Origin: Streptomyces boncukensis
GTDB taxonomy: Bacteria; Actinomycetota; Actinomycetes; Streptomycetales; Streptomycetaceae
Direction: 5' to 3'
Assembly: GCF_011045075.1 (NCBI RefSeq)
Contig: NZ_JAAKZZ010000002.1
Location: forward strand, 1 to 56,097
Length of the DNA stretch: 56,097 bases
The stretch's first letter is position 1. Each line of letters starts with the position of its first letter. Shown piece by piece: positions 32,260-40,779 of the stretch. The notes under the pieces were generated by a model, which did not search any database, had not been told where the DNA came from, and was given only the letters and a program-made list of their open reading frames with translations. The position numbers were made by a program, and so were the translations under genes.

Positions 32260-32667
32260 TCACCCGCGCCGGGTGAAGAACACGGTGGCCAGGAGGTAGG
32301 TGACCCCGCCCACCGCAGCGAGCAGATCCCAGGGGTGAGCGCTGTTCCCGCGAGTCAGTTCGATCGCGAAGCCGGTGAGCACCACCAGGATGAGAACGTG
32401 CCCCGTCAGCGCGGCAGCGCGCAGGCTGATGATCTGACGGCGCTCGTCCTCGACCTCGCCGCGGAGCAGGGCCACCGCCTCCGAGCGGCGGGACAGCAGG
32501 ACGAGGAAGAGCGTGTAGCCGGCCATGATCGCGAAGCCGCCGGCCGCCATTCCGGGGTCGCCCCGGGCCAGGAAGACCGCCACGTAGCCGACGCCGCACA
32601 GCAGCCCCACGGCTGGAACAAGCCAGCGCCGCCCCCGGGTCCGCGCGAGCTGCTGGTCAGTCGACAT
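32260..32667 (-). CDS. Small membrane protein (DUF2178-like), partner of XRE regulator
   Basis: A 135-residue protein with four hydrophobic helices (WLVPAVGLLCGVGYVAVFL, GFAIMAGYTLFLVLLS, ALTGHVLILVVLTGFAIEL, AAVGGVTYLLATVFF) and a central charged segment (RRSEAVALLRGEVEDERRQ). It overlaps the end of the XRE gene by 11 bases and is co-transcribed. XRE plus DUF2178-type pairs are common stand-alone two-gene units in actinomycetes. It converges on the ferredoxin gene with 5 bases between stops and marks the right end of the isonitrile operon. Function unknown. Confidence 0.82.
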   Translation of the reverse strand: MSTDQQLARTRGRRWLVPAVGLLCGVGYVAVFLARGDPGMAAGGFAIMAGYTLFLVLLSRRSEAVALLRGEVEDERRQIISLRAAALTGHVLILVVLTGFAIELTRGNSAHPWDLLAAVGGVTYLLATVFFTRRG

Positions 32668-32848
32668 GGAAGATCTCCTCCACCGTTCTGCCGAAGTAGC
32701 GGGCCATGCGGATCGCCAGGGGCAGCGAGGGGTCGTAGCGGCCCTGCTCGATGGCGTTGACCGTCTGCCGGGAGACGCCCAGGGCCTGCCCCAGCTCCTG
32801 CTGGGACAGCGCCCTGGTCCTCCGCAGGGCGCGCACGTCGTTCCGCAT
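32657..32848 (-). CDS. Short XRE-family (YgzD/Cro-type) repressor
   Basis: A 63-residue helix-turn-helix protein: LRRTRALSQQELGQALGVSR (helices 1-2), QTVNAIEQGRYDPSLPLAIR (recognition helix) and YFGRTVEEIF. This is the compact Cro/C1-type regulator with no effector domain. The start at 32848 lies only 7 bases after a good -10, so the mRNA is probably leaderless. A perfect 9-bp inverted repeat overlaps its promoter (32862-32886), suggesting autoregulation. It is co-transcribed with the membrane protein. Confidence 0.88.
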   Translation of the reverse strand: MRNDVRALRRTRALSQQELGQALGVSRQTVNAIEQGRYDPSLPLAIRMARYFGRTVEEIFHVD

Positions 32849-32855
32849 GACTGGA

Positions 32856-32886
32856 AAGTAAGCTTGACACTCCGCCGGTGTCAAGC
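32856..32886 (-). promoter_or_regulatory. Promoter with overlapping inverted-repeat operator of the XRE operon
   Basis: Read leftward, TTGACA (32884-32879) and TTACTT (32861-32856) are spaced by 17 bases, and the start codon follows after 7. GCTTGACAC (32862-32870) and GTGTCAAGC (32878-32886) form a perfect 9-bp inverted repeat around a 7-base spacer, covering the -35 and spacer. A dimeric XRE repressor bound here would block transcription. Confidence 0.72.
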
Positions 32887-32988
32887 GTGCTTTACCTCGC
32901 CGGGGCCCGGGGCTCAGGGCCCGGGGCCCGGAGGCCCGAGGAAGGGCCTGCTGGGAACATCGCTCCGCCCCCGGGTGTTGGCAAGGAG

Positions 32989-33816
32989 ATGACGACCCAC
33001 ACGGTGGACACGACACAGGAGATCGCCGCGTTCCTGCGGACTCGGCGCGAGCGCCTGGATCCGCGGGATTTCGGCCTGCCGTCGCGCCGGCAGTCCCGGC
33101 GGACCCCGGGGCTGCGCCGTGAAGAGGTCGCCGAGCTCGCCGGGGTCAGCATCGACTACATCGTGCGGCTGGAACAGGCGCGCGGACTGCGGCCCTCGGT
33201 GGGCGTGGTGGAGGCGCTGGCCCAGGCGCTGCGGCTGGCCCCCGACGAACGCGCCTACCTCTTCGACCTGACCCGCCAGCGGCGCCCCGAGGCCGACGGG
33301 CCCGCCACCGCGCCGGCGCCGCAGCTGGCCCATCTGGTCGCCGACCTGTCGCCCCTTCCGGCCATGCTGATGAACCACCGCTTCGACATCCTGGCCTGGA
33401 ACCGCGAAATGACCCGGTTGCTCCAGGTGGATTTCGACACCCTGCCGGCGCCGCGGCGCAACGCGATGTGGCTGTGCCTGATGCATCCGCGGATCCGCGA
33501 GTTCTACCTCGACCGCGAACAGGTGGTGCGGGACGGGGTCGCCCACCTGCGCAGCGCCTGGGCCGCACACCCCGAGGACCGGGCGCTGGGCGGCCTCATC
33601 GCCGAGTTCACCGCCCATGACGAGGACTTCGCCCGGCTGTGGGCCGCGCGGGACGTCAAGGTCAACGGTCGCGGACACAAGGCGATGCGGCACCCTGACG
33701 TCGGTGAGATCGCCGTGCACTTCGAAGTGCTGATGCCGCTCCAGGACACGGACCAGCGGCTGATGGTCTGCCGCGCCGCGGACGACCGCAGCCGCACGGC
33801 GCTGGACCGCCTGTGA
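32989..33816 (+). CDS. XRE-family regulator with MmyB-like ligand domain
   Basis: A 275-residue helix-turn-helix regulator: N-terminal HTH (RREEVAELAGVSIDYIVRLE, VVEALAQALRLAPDERAYLF) and C-terminal MmyB-type domain (MLMNHRFDILAWNREMTRLL; FARLWAARDVKVNGRGHKAM). The C-terminal domain of this family has a PAS-like pocket seen to bind fatty acids. ATG at 32989 sits close to AAGGAG. These regulators are numerous in Streptomyces and often control adjacent short-chain dehydrogenases; none is adjacent here, so its target is uncertain. It may belong to the non-cluster segment 32260-34910. Confidence 0.88.
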   Translation: MTTHTVDTTQEIAAFLRTRRERLDPRDFGLPSRRQSRRTPGLRREEVAELAGVSIDYIVRLEQARGLRPSVGVVEALAQALRLAPDERAYLFDLTRQRRPEADGPATAPAPQLAHLVADLSPLPAMLMNHRFDILAWNREMTRLLQVDFDTLPAPRRNAMWLCLMHPRIREFYLDREQVVRDGVAHLRSAWAAHPEDRALGGLIAEFTAHDEDFARLWAARDVKVNGRGHKAMRHPDVGEIAVHFEVLMPLQDTDQRLMVCRAADDRSRTALDRL

Positions 33817-34091
33817 CTCCGTGGCGCCCCGTGCGGGACGCCCGTGCGCCGTTCCGCTCCCGCGGGGTGGCCGCGATGCCGAGGGCGCCCCAAGTCGGTT
33901 GACCCGGCGGCGCGTTGCACGATGGTGCAGTCCGGCGCATCCACGACTGTGTCCGCGGCGGCATGCCCGCTAATCTGCTCGGCGGGTCGCGCAGCGGCAG
34001 TCCACGGATCCGGACGGGCCGACACCCGGAAAACGCTCAGCACCGGATCACTCCGACAACCGGCGTAAAAGTGAAGAATGCGGAGAACACC

Positions 34092-34910
34092 ATGCCCGAC
34101 GGCGGCTTCACACCTGAAGAGATCAACACCAGTATCGCCCACCCGGCTCGCATCTACGACTACTACCTGGGCGGCAAGGACAACTACGAGGTCGACAGAG
34201 CGGCGGCCGACCGCATACTGCAGCTCTTTCCGTACGCGCGCGCATGGTCCCTCAGCAACCGGGGGTTCCTGGAGCGCGCGGTGCGCGCGGTCACCCGGCA
34301 GGGCGTCCGGCAGATCATCGACATCGGCACCGGCATCCCGACCTCGCCCAACACACACGAGGTGGCCCGCACGGTCGACAACGATGTCCGGGTGGTCTAC
34401 GTGGACAACGACCCCATCGTCGCCACCTACGCGGACGTCAAGCTCACCAACGAGGGCAATGCCGGTTTCGCGCTCGCGGACCTCCGCGAGCCCGAGGCGG
34501 TCTTCGAATCCCCGGCGGTCCGGAACCTGATCGACCTCGACGAGCCGGTGGCGCTGATGATGGTCGCCATCCTCCACTTCATCTCCGACGAGGAGGACGT
34601 GGCGGGGATCGTCAGCACCCTCACCCGGCGCCTGCCCAAGGGCAGCTGCCTGGCCCTGTCCCATGTCTCCTCCGACTTCGAGGCGAACAGCAGCGGCGAT
34701 CTCCTGGGCGCCGCCAAGGTGTACGACACCGCCACAGCACGCCTCAACCTGCGCGGACGGGAGGAGATCCTGTCCTTCTTCGACGGCTTCGAGCTGCTCG
34801 AACCCGGCCTGGTGCAGGCGCCGCTGTGGCGCCCCGAGGAGCCGGTTCCCTCCGAGGAGGAACTGCGGCAGTACGTCGGCTACGTGGGGGTCGGCGTCAA
34901 GAGCGGCTGA
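34092..34910 (+). CDS. SAM-dependent methyltransferase-like protein (DUF574/Methyltransf_19)
   Basis: A 272-residue protein of the large Streptomyces DUF574 family. The opening ARIYDYYLGGKDNYEVDRAA is diagnostic, followed by IIDIGTGIPTSPNTHEVAR (modified SAM loop) and VVYVDNDPIVATYAD (acidic residue for ribose). ATG at 34092 follows GCGGAG. Dozens of paralogues exist per genome and few have known roles, so its presence does not by itself imply a biosynthetic function. The 275-base upstream gap (33817-34091) shows no gene; a loose TTGACC lies near 33899. Confidence 0.87.
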   Translation: MPDGGFTPEEINTSIAHPARIYDYYLGGKDNYEVDRAAADRILQLFPYARAWSLSNRGFLERAVRAVTRQGVRQIIDIGTGIPTSPNTHEVARTVDNDVRVVYVDNDPIVATYADVKLTNEGNAGFALADLREPEAVFESPAVRNLIDLDEPVALMMVAILHFISDEEDVAGIVSTLTRRLPKGSCLALSHVSSDFEANSSGDLLGAAKVYDTATARLNLRGREEILSFFDGFELLEPGLVQAPLWRPEEPVPSEEELRQYVGYVGVGVKSG

Positions 34911-34937
34911 CCGCGGGGAGCCGGCGGGCCGCGGTCG

Positions 34938-35486
34938 TCAGCGCTTCAGGTCGTCGATCGAGACCTCGGCGGCCGGCTCGGGGTCCACCCGCGTCACGTT
35001 CATGATGCGGCCGAGCATCAGATAGAAGCCGATGGACACGGTCAGCTCCACGATCTCCCGGGGCGAGAGGTCGTCGGCCACCGCCGCGTAGGTGGCGTCG
35101 TCGGCGTCTCCGGTGAGGACGACCGCCGTGCTGAAGTCGAGCACGCGGCGTTCGAGATCGGTGAACACCTCGCTGTCGGCCGCGCCCCCGCGCAGGGCCT
35201 CGATCTTGTCGTCGGCCACCCCGACCACCCGGGCCAGCCGCTCGTGCTGGTGCCACTCGTACTCCACTCCGCACAGCTGAGCGGCCCGCAGGACGGCCAG
35301 CTCCCGCAGCCCGGGGTCGAGTTCGAGGGAGGTGAGGATCGCCTGGCCCAGCCGCAGGAAGGGCCGCAGACAGGTCTCGGCGTGCGCGACCAGGTTCACG
35401 ATCCCCGCCTGGGCCGGCATCATGCGCAGGGCCTCGGCGACGGGCTCGGGCGCCTCGTCCGCCGTCACATAGGGCAGTCGTGCCAC
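34938..35486 (-). CDS. AhpD-like / carboxymuconolactone-decarboxylase-family protein
   Basis: A 182-residue CMD-family protein. LAVLRAAQLCGVEYEWHQHERLA holds the family segment, here CGVEYEWHQH, with a single Cys instead of the CxxC of true AhpD, so thiol peroxidase activity is doubtful; REIVELTVSIGFYLMLGRIM is the conserved C-terminal helix. GTG at 35486 follows GCGAGGAG. It is the last gene of the leftward operon 40630-34938, 53 bases after the epimerase. Members of this family appear in polyketide clusters as putative decarboxylases or peroxidases. Confidence 0.83.
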   Translation of the reverse strand: MARLPYVTADEAPEPVAEALRMMPAQAGIVNLVAHAETCLRPFLRLGQAILTSLELDPGLRELAVLRAAQLCGVEYEWHQHERLARVVGVADDKIEALRGGAADSEVFTDLERRVLDFSTAVVLTGDADDATYAAVADDLSPREIVELTVSIGFYLMLGRIMNVTRVDPEPAAEVSIDDLKR

Positions 35487-35539
35487 GGGGTACTCCTCGC
35501 AGGGTTGGAGGGACTGCTGGTCGGGGCGGTGGCACACGG

Positions 35540-36565
35540 TCACGGCCCGGCTGCCGGCAGCCCCTGCCGGCGGGCGCTCGCGACCGTCTCGGCCAGGACG
35601 GAACCGGCGCGGTGGCGCGGCTTCCAGCCCAGCTCGCGCAGGGCCTTGTCGCAGCTCACCGTCATCGGTGCGGACAGCAGATGGCTGTAGAACTGCAGCT
35701 CGGGGGGCGTCCACGGGGTGGCGGCCGCCAGGGCGCGGAGCCCGCGGGCGACGCCGAGCGGGATACGGGCGACGGGCCAGCCGAGAGCGCGGGCCACATC
35801 GCCGACGGCCAGCTCCTCCGGCGCCGCGAGGTTGTACGCGCCGGGGGCGCCCGCTCCCGCCACGGCCAGCGCCAGCGCCTCGGACACGTCCTCCGCGTGC
35901 ACCAGCTGCATGGGCACCCCCGCGTCGAAGGCCACGGGCTTCATCCCGGTGCGCCGCAGCGCGCGCATCAGCCCCGCCGGGGCCTTCGCGCCCATCCGCG
36001 TCAGCGGGTTGTCCCGCACCAGCGCCAGCGACTCGGCACCGGCGATCACGCAGGGCCGGAAGACATAGGCGTCCACCGTGGTCCCCGCCGTGACGTCGGC
36101 GAGGATCCGCTCGGTGGCGACCTTCTCCTGGGTGTAGAAGTAGTTGCGGTTCGCGCGCAGCGGCAGCTCTTCGGTGAGCGGAAGCGGCCGGTCGTCGTAG
36201 AACCCGTACACCGCGGCGGACGACGCGTAGACCAGCCGCCTCACGCCCGCGGCGACGGCGGCCCGGAACACGTTGCGGCAGCCGGCGATGTTGATGGCCC
36301 GCGTCTGCGCGCGCGGCCCGAAGATGAGGAAGGCCAGGTGCAGCACGACGTCGGCGCCCCGCACGGCGCGGGCCACGGACGCGGCGTCCACCACGTCGGC
36401 CCGGACGAACTCCACCGAGGCCAGGCCCGCGGCGCGCGGGTCGAACGCGCTGCGGCCCACGGCCCGGATCCGGCCCACCTGCGGGTCGGCCTCCAGCCTG
36501 CGCAGCAGCGGCTTGCCGAGGTCGCCGGTGGCGCCGATCACGGTGACGTCAAGCCCTTGCGACAT
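35540..36565 (-). CDS. NAD(P)-dependent epimerase/dehydratase (extended SDR)
   Basis: A 341-residue extended short-chain dehydrogenase. VTVIGATGDLGKPLLRRLE is the Rossmann loop, LVYASSAAVYGFYDDR contains the catalytic Ser/Thr region and NYFYTQEKVATERIL the YxxxK pair. ATG at 36565 has a perfect AAGGAGG site 7-9 bases upstream, and the start overlaps the end of the KAS II gene by 17 bases. Such enzymes act on nucleotide sugars or reduce beta-keto groups. With no sugar genes nearby and a KAS III/KAS II/ACP set upstream, ketoreduction in the chain-building set is the better guess. Confidence 0.87.
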   Translation of the reverse strand: MSQGLDVTVIGATGDLGKPLLRRLEADPQVGRIRAVGRSAFDPRAAGLASVEFVRADVVDAASVARAVRGADVVLHLAFLIFGPRAQTRAINIAGCRNVFRAAVAAGVRRLVYASSAAVYGFYDDRPLPLTEELPLRANRNYFYTQEKVATERILADVTAGTTVDAYVFRPCVIAGAESLALVRDNPLTRMGAKAPAGLMRALRRTGMKPVAFDAGVPMQLVHAEDVSEALALAVAGAGAPGAYNLAAPEELAVGDVARALGWPVARIPLGVARGLRALAAATPWTPPELQFYSHLLSAPMTVSCDKALRELGWKPRHRAGSVLAETVASARRQGLPAAGP

Positions 36566-37811
36566 GGCCTGCCTCCTTATCGCGGCGGAGGACCAGGCAC
36601 GCGTTGTGGCCCCCGAACGCCATGGACAGCGACAGCGCGGCATCGAGCTCCACCTTGCGGGCGCTGCCGGGGACGTAGTCGAGATCGCAGTCCGTATCCG
36701 GCGCCTCCAGGTTGATCGTCGGAGGCACGATGCCGTGGTGGAGCGCCAGCGAGGTGGCCGCCGCCTCCACGGCGCCGGACGCACCGAGCAGGTGGCCCGT
36801 CATGGACTTGGTGGAGCTGACCGCGATCCGCTCGGCGTGGCCGCCGAGGCTCCGGCGCAGCGCCGCCGTCTCCGCGACGTCGGAGAGCCGGGTGGAGGTG
36901 CCGTGCGCGTTCACGTAGCCGATCTCGCAGGCCGCGGTGGACGCGTCGTCCAGCGCGGCGCCGATCGCGCGCGCCGCACCGGCACCGCCGGGCAGCGGAG
37001 CCGTCTCGTGGTGCGCGTCCGTGGTCTGGCCGTAGCCCGCGACCTCCGCGTACACCCGGGCGCCGCGCGCCCGCGCCAGGTCCGCCGACTCCAGCAGCAA
37101 CGCCCCGGCTCCCTCGGCGAGCACGAAGCCGTCGCGATCGGCGTCGAAGGGGCGGCAGGCGGCCTCGGGCGCGTCATTCCGCCGGGACAGCGCGCGCAAC
37201 TGTGCGAATCCAGCCATGATCGGGGCCCGTACGGCAGCCTCGCTGCCGCCCACCAGACAGGCGTCCGCGTAGCCGTCCCGCACCAGCCGCGCGCCCCAGC
37301 CGACCGCGTCGGACGCCGAGGCGCAGGCGGTGACGGGGCACATGGACGGGCCGCGGAAGCCGTGCCGCACGGCGATGTTCGCGGCGGCCATGTTCGGGAT
37401 CGCGCAGGGCACCAGCTTCGGGGAGACATAGCGCGGCCCCCGCAGCCACTCGGCGACCGAGCCCTCGCGCATGGTCTCGGCGCCGCCGATGGCGGTGCCG
37501 AAGACCACCCCGACCCGGTCCGGGTCGGGCGCGGCGAAGTCCGCGTCCGACACCGCCAGCGCCGCGGCCACCAGCGCGAGCTGGCAGAACCGGTCCAGCC
37601 GCTTGACGTCCTTGGTCTCCAGCCAGGCGCCCAGCTCCACATCGCGCACCTCGCCGGCGATGCGCACCGGATGGCCCGCCGGGTCGAAGCCGGTGATCCG
37701 GCCGATGCCGGACTGCCCGGCCACCAGCGCGTCCCAGAACCGCGGCCCGGAGCCCACCGGGGAGACCACCCCGATTCCGGTCACCGCCACCGGCCTCCTC
37801 CGGCCGGTCAC
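36549..37811 (-). CDS. Beta-ketoacyl-ACP synthase II (FabF-like), second set
   Basis: A 420-residue KAS II. GPSMCPVTACASASDAVGWG has the catalytic Cys, YVNAHGTSTRLSD the first His and MTGHLLGASGAVEAAATSL the second, so the triad is intact. GTG at 37811 overlaps the KAS III stop (GTGA); a longer frame upstream is only a shadow of that gene. No chain-length factor is present. It is more divergent from the KAS II at 17900 than expected for a recent duplicate, so this second set probably makes a different chain. Confidence 0.94.
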   Translation of the reverse strand: MTGRRRPVAVTGIGVVSPVGSGPRFWDALVAGQSGIGRITGFDPAGHPVRIAGEVRDVELGAWLETKDVKRLDRFCQLALVAAALAVSDADFAAPDPDRVGVVFGTAIGGAETMREGSVAEWLRGPRYVSPKLVPCAIPNMAAANIAVRHGFRGPSMCPVTACASASDAVGWGARLVRDGYADACLVGGSEAAVRAPIMAGFAQLRALSRRNDAPEAACRPFDADRDGFVLAEGAGALLLESADLARARGARVYAEVAGYGQTTDAHHETAPLPGGAGAARAIGAALDDASTAACEIGYVNAHGTSTRLSDVAETAALRRSLGGHAERIAVSSTKSMTGHLLGASGAVEAAATSLALHHGIVPPTINLEAPDTDCDLDYVPGSARKVELDAALSLSMAFGGHNACLVLRRDKEAGHVARA

Positions 37812-38971
37812 GGTGCGGCACCGTCCTGCGGCGCGACGGCGGTGAGCAGCATGAAGGAGATCGACCACCGGGCCGCCTCGGGCACGAAGCAGAGCACCTG
37901 GTCCCCGGGCTCCAGCGGGTGCTCCCTGACCAGCTCCTCCAGGATCACATAGATGCTCGCGCAGCCGATGTTGCCCACGCTGTGCAGGTTGGTGAACCAC
38001 TTCTCCGGCTCCGGGCAGGGCAGCCCGCGCCGCTCGATCTCCTTCCACACCGCAGGGCGCAGCACCTCGCTGGAGTAGTGCGCACCGAGGTAGCGCAGCC
38101 CTCCCGGGTCGAACCTGCCCGCCTTCAGCAGCCGTTCGTACTCCCCGACGCAGGTGCGCACCAGCCCCGGCAGCAGCCGCAGCTCCTGGCGGAGCAGCAG
38201 CGCGCCGTCGGCCGCGGCCTCGGCGACGGTCGGGTAGTCGCCCCAGTAGGGCGAGTCCGCCGAGTTGTCGGGCTTCCCCAGGTAGGAGCACAGCTCGGTG
38301 GTGTTCGCGTACGAGGTGAGCGAGATCCACTCCACCCGCAGGCTGATCCGGTCCTGCGCGGGGCGCGGCCGCAGCACCACGGCGCCCGCGCCGTCGGAGA
38401 GCATGTAGCGCATGAACGCCAGCTCGGTGCCGACCTTCTGGTCGACGCTGTCCACCGAGACGGAGGAGAAGCGGGACTTCTTCATGATCCGCGAGGTGAA
38501 CTCCGAGGCGCAGGAGACCGCGCAGTCCGCCTCGCCGAGCCGGATCTGCGCGTACGCGTCCTTCAGCGCCATCATTCCCGAGGTGCAGGTGCCGTGCGTC
38601 GAGCGGATCTCGCACGGCGGGCTGCCCAGCTCGCCGTGCACCATGCTCGCGATCCCCGGCGCCACCAGATCGGGGAAGCTGGCGGCCGCGCCGAGGAAGT
38701 CGACCCGATCGAGCGCGGCATCCGCGCTGTCGAGTGCGTCGCGCACCGCGTGCGCGGACATCGTCGCGTTGGTGTGGAGCGTGCGCTGCTCGGTGTCGAT
38801 CGCGTAGTGCCGGGTCTTGATCCCGCTGTTGCGCACCACCTTGTCGCGCAGCTGGTCCCAGCGGGGGCCGAGGGAGCCGATGTACTCCTCCATCCGGCTG
38901 CTGGGGACGGGGTCGCCGGGCAGGAACTTTCCGATTCCAGTGATGTACGCCGACACGTAGCCCTCCGCCAC
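37808..38971 (-). CDS. Divergent beta-ketoacyl-ACP synthase III
   Basis: A 387-residue KAS III-fold protein longer than FabH (about 330). Cys is in RSTHGTCTSGMMALKDAY and Asn in SVGNIGCASIYVILEEL; the usual HQAN box is replaced by YLGAHYSSEVL, whose His is the probable catalytic one. GSLGPRWDQLRDKVVRNSGI is the N-terminal signature. This branch includes KAS III-like enzymes of specialised pathways that prime unusual starters or transfer acyl groups. The GTG start at 38971 has no strong ribosome site. It follows the ACP by 49 bases and is coupled to KAS II. Confidence 0.88.
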   Translation of the reverse strand: MAEGYVSAYITGIGKFLPGDPVPSSRMEEYIGSLGPRWDQLRDKVVRNSGIKTRHYAIDTEQRTLHTNATMSAHAVRDALDSADAALDRVDFLGAAASFPDLVAPGIASMVHGELGSPPCEIRSTHGTCTSGMMALKDAYAQIRLGEADCAVSCASEFTSRIMKKSRFSSVSVDSVDQKVGTELAFMRYMLSDGAGAVVLRPRPAQDRISLRVEWISLTSYANTTELCSYLGKPDNSADSPYWGDYPTVAEAAADGALLLRQELRLLPGLVRTCVGEYERLLKAGRFDPGGLRYLGAHYSSEVLRPAVWKEIERRGLPCPEPEKWFTNLHSVGNIGCASIYVILEELVREHPLEPGDQVLCFVPEAARWSISFMLLTAVAPQDGAAP

Positions 38972-39020
38972 GAGTTGGGGGAATGTCGATGGTCAGTAGC
39001 CGGTCTGCGGAGGCGGCCGG

Positions 39021-39278
39021 TCAGGCTCCCGGCTTCGGGGCGATCTCGTCGAGCACGTCGCCCACGGTCTGTGCGGTCAGCACCGCGGCGTCGTCGAGTC
39101 CGACTCCCTCGGTGAACAGGAGGAAGCCGACCTCGGTCAGTGCGAGGGAGTCCAGATGGAGGTCGTCGTCCAGCCGTGCGTCCTCGGTGACCAGCTCGGG
39201 GGCGATGCCGCGCTGGTCGGCCAGCAGGGTGCGCATCCGCTCCAGCAGCTCCTGCCGCTCCGTGCCGCCGCCGCTCAT
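39021..39278 (-). CDS. Acyl carrier protein (second type II ACP)
   Basis: An 85-residue ACP. ARLDDDLHLDSLALTEVGF places the phosphopantetheine Ser in a standard DSL motif, within an acidic four-helix domain. The ATG at 39278 overlaps the stop of the preceding P450 (ATGA). It is the natural partner of the KAS III (37808) and KAS II (36549). Direct coupling to a P450 suggests that the P450 may act on an ACP-bound chain or amino acid. Confidence 0.94.
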   Translation of the reverse strand: MSGGGTERQELLERMRTLLADQRGIAPELVTEDARLDDDLHLDSLALTEVGFLLFTEGVGLDDAAVLTAQTVGDVLDEIAPKPGA

Positions 39279-40630
39279 GCGGCCGGCTCCGACCGGCTCG
39301 GCGCGCGCACGGCGACCGGCAGATGGATCACGCCGCGGATGTTCCTGGACGGGCGCCGGGTGACGGGGCCCGCGCTCGCGAGCGCGGGGAAGCGGCGGAA
39401 CAGCTCGCGCAGCATCGTGGTGGCCTGCAGCCGCGCCAGCCCGGCCCCGAGGCAGAAGTGGGCGCCGGCGGAGAAGGCGAGGTGCTCGCGGCTGTTCGGT
39501 CTGCCGGGGTCGAACCGGTCCGGCTCGGCGAAGACCGAGGGATCGCGGTTGGCCGCGCCCAGCAGCAGCACGACCGTGCTGCCGGGCCGCAGCCGGTGCC
39601 CGCCCAGCTCCACCGGCTCCCGGGCCACCCGGGCCACGTACTGCACCGGTGAGTCCAGGCGCAGCACCTCCTCGACCACGTCCTCGGCGAGCTGCGGGTC
39701 GGCCGCCAGGCGGTGGCGCACCGTGTTGCCGCCGCCGCCGTTGCCGCCGTCGTCGCCGTCGCCGTTGCCGCCGTTGCCGTCCAGCAGCGTCACGATGGCG
39801 TTGGCCACCAGGTTCACCATGGTCTCGAAGCCCGCGACGAACAGCAGCTGGGCGGTGGCCAGCAGGTCCTTCCGCTCCAGCGGGCGGCCGTCCGCCTCGC
39901 ACTCGACCAGCCGGCTCACCACGTCGTCACCGGGGTGCCGTCTGCGGTGGGCGATCAGCTCGTCGAAGAACGCCTCCAACTCGCCCAGCACCGCGCGGGT
40001 TTCGCGCACCTCGCCCATGGTGCGCACCCCGTTGAGGGTGCCCGCCAGCGTCATGCCCCACCACACGAAGCGGTCGTGGTCCACGGTCCGCACGCCGAGC
40101 AGCCCGGTGATGGTGCTGATCGCCACCCGCACCGCGAAGTCGGTGACCGCGTCGAACCGCGGCCGCCGCGCCAGCTCGTCCAGCTCCCGGGCCACGGTCC
40201 GCTCGACGAGCTCGGTACGCGCGCGCAGGGCGCGCGGGGTGAACCACGGCGCCACCAGCTTGCGCAGCCTGGTGTGCTCCGGCGGGTTGAGGCTGAGGAA
40301 GGAGTCGTCGACGGGCTGTACGTACCGGCGCCGGCCGCCCGCGTGCCGGTCGAAGTCGATGCGGGTCAGCTCGCTGATCGGAGCGACCCCGAACCGGGGG
40401 TCCCGCAGGGCCTCCTGGCAGAGCGGGTGGGAGCCGGTGAGGTGGACTCCGAGCTTGCTGCGGACCAGTTCGCCCCGGGCGCGGACCGCGGCGTAGACGG
40501 GGTAGGGGCTCTCGCCCGGCTGCAGCGACATCAGACGGGCCCCCGGGTCACCCGCTTTGGACAGCGACCATAACGCCGATCTGACGGTGAAGAGTTTTGC
40601 CCGCGTTCCGGAATCGTGCAGCAAGGTCAT
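39275..40630 (-). CDS. Cytochrome P450 with a Gly/Asn/Asp-rich insert
   Basis: A 451-residue P450: I-helix LLFVAGFETMVNLVANAI, ExxR in VEEVLRLDSPVQY, heme loop FSAGAHFCLGAGLARL. Between the I and K helices lies a low-complexity insert of about 18 residues, largely Gly, Asn and Asp (39725-39783), where most P450s have a short turn. ATG at 40630 is preferred (GGAGGGGGAAG upstream), giving an extended N-terminus; the alternative start near 40531 has no ribosome site. Codon 20 is TTA (40573-40571), so expression may need bldA tRNA. First gene of the leftward operon ending at 34938, divergent from the P450 at 40841. Confidence 0.93.
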   Translation of the reverse strand: MTLLHDSGTRAKLFTVRSALWSLSKAGDPGARLMSLQPGESPYPVYAAVRARGELVRSKLGVHLTGSHPLCQEALRDPRFGVAPISELTRIDFDRHAGGRRRYVQPVDDSFLSLNPPEHTRLRKLVAPWFTPRALRARTELVERTVARELDELARRPRFDAVTDFAVRVAISTITGLLGVRTVDHDRFVWWGMTLAGTLNGVRTMGEVRETRAVLGELEAFFDELIAHRRRHPGDDVVSRLVECEADGRPLERKDLLATAQLLFVAGFETMVNLVANAIVTLLDGNGGNGDGDDGGNGGGGNTVRHRLAADPQLAEDVVEEVLRLDSPVQYVARVAREPVELGGHRLRPGSTVVLLLGAANRDPSVFAEPDRFDPGRPNSREHLAFSAGAHFCLGAGLARLQATTMLRELFRRFPALASAGPVTRRPSRNIRGVIHLPVAVRAPSRSEPAA

Positions 40631-40779
40631 TGATCTTCCCCCTCCGGCAGTGATCTGTACTGAGGATCTTTGTGGAGCCGAAAACGGAACGGAGATCAAA
40701 AGACGCGCAGAAAGCCAACGATCTGTCAGCGTAACTATCCGGTTCAGCGGCTGTCAATCACGATCGAATTCCCCGGTGG

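Noticed and set aside
33816..34091. Possible promoter TTGACC near 33899
   Set aside because: The hexamer 17 bases on is ATGGTG, a poor -10, so I do not list it as a feature.
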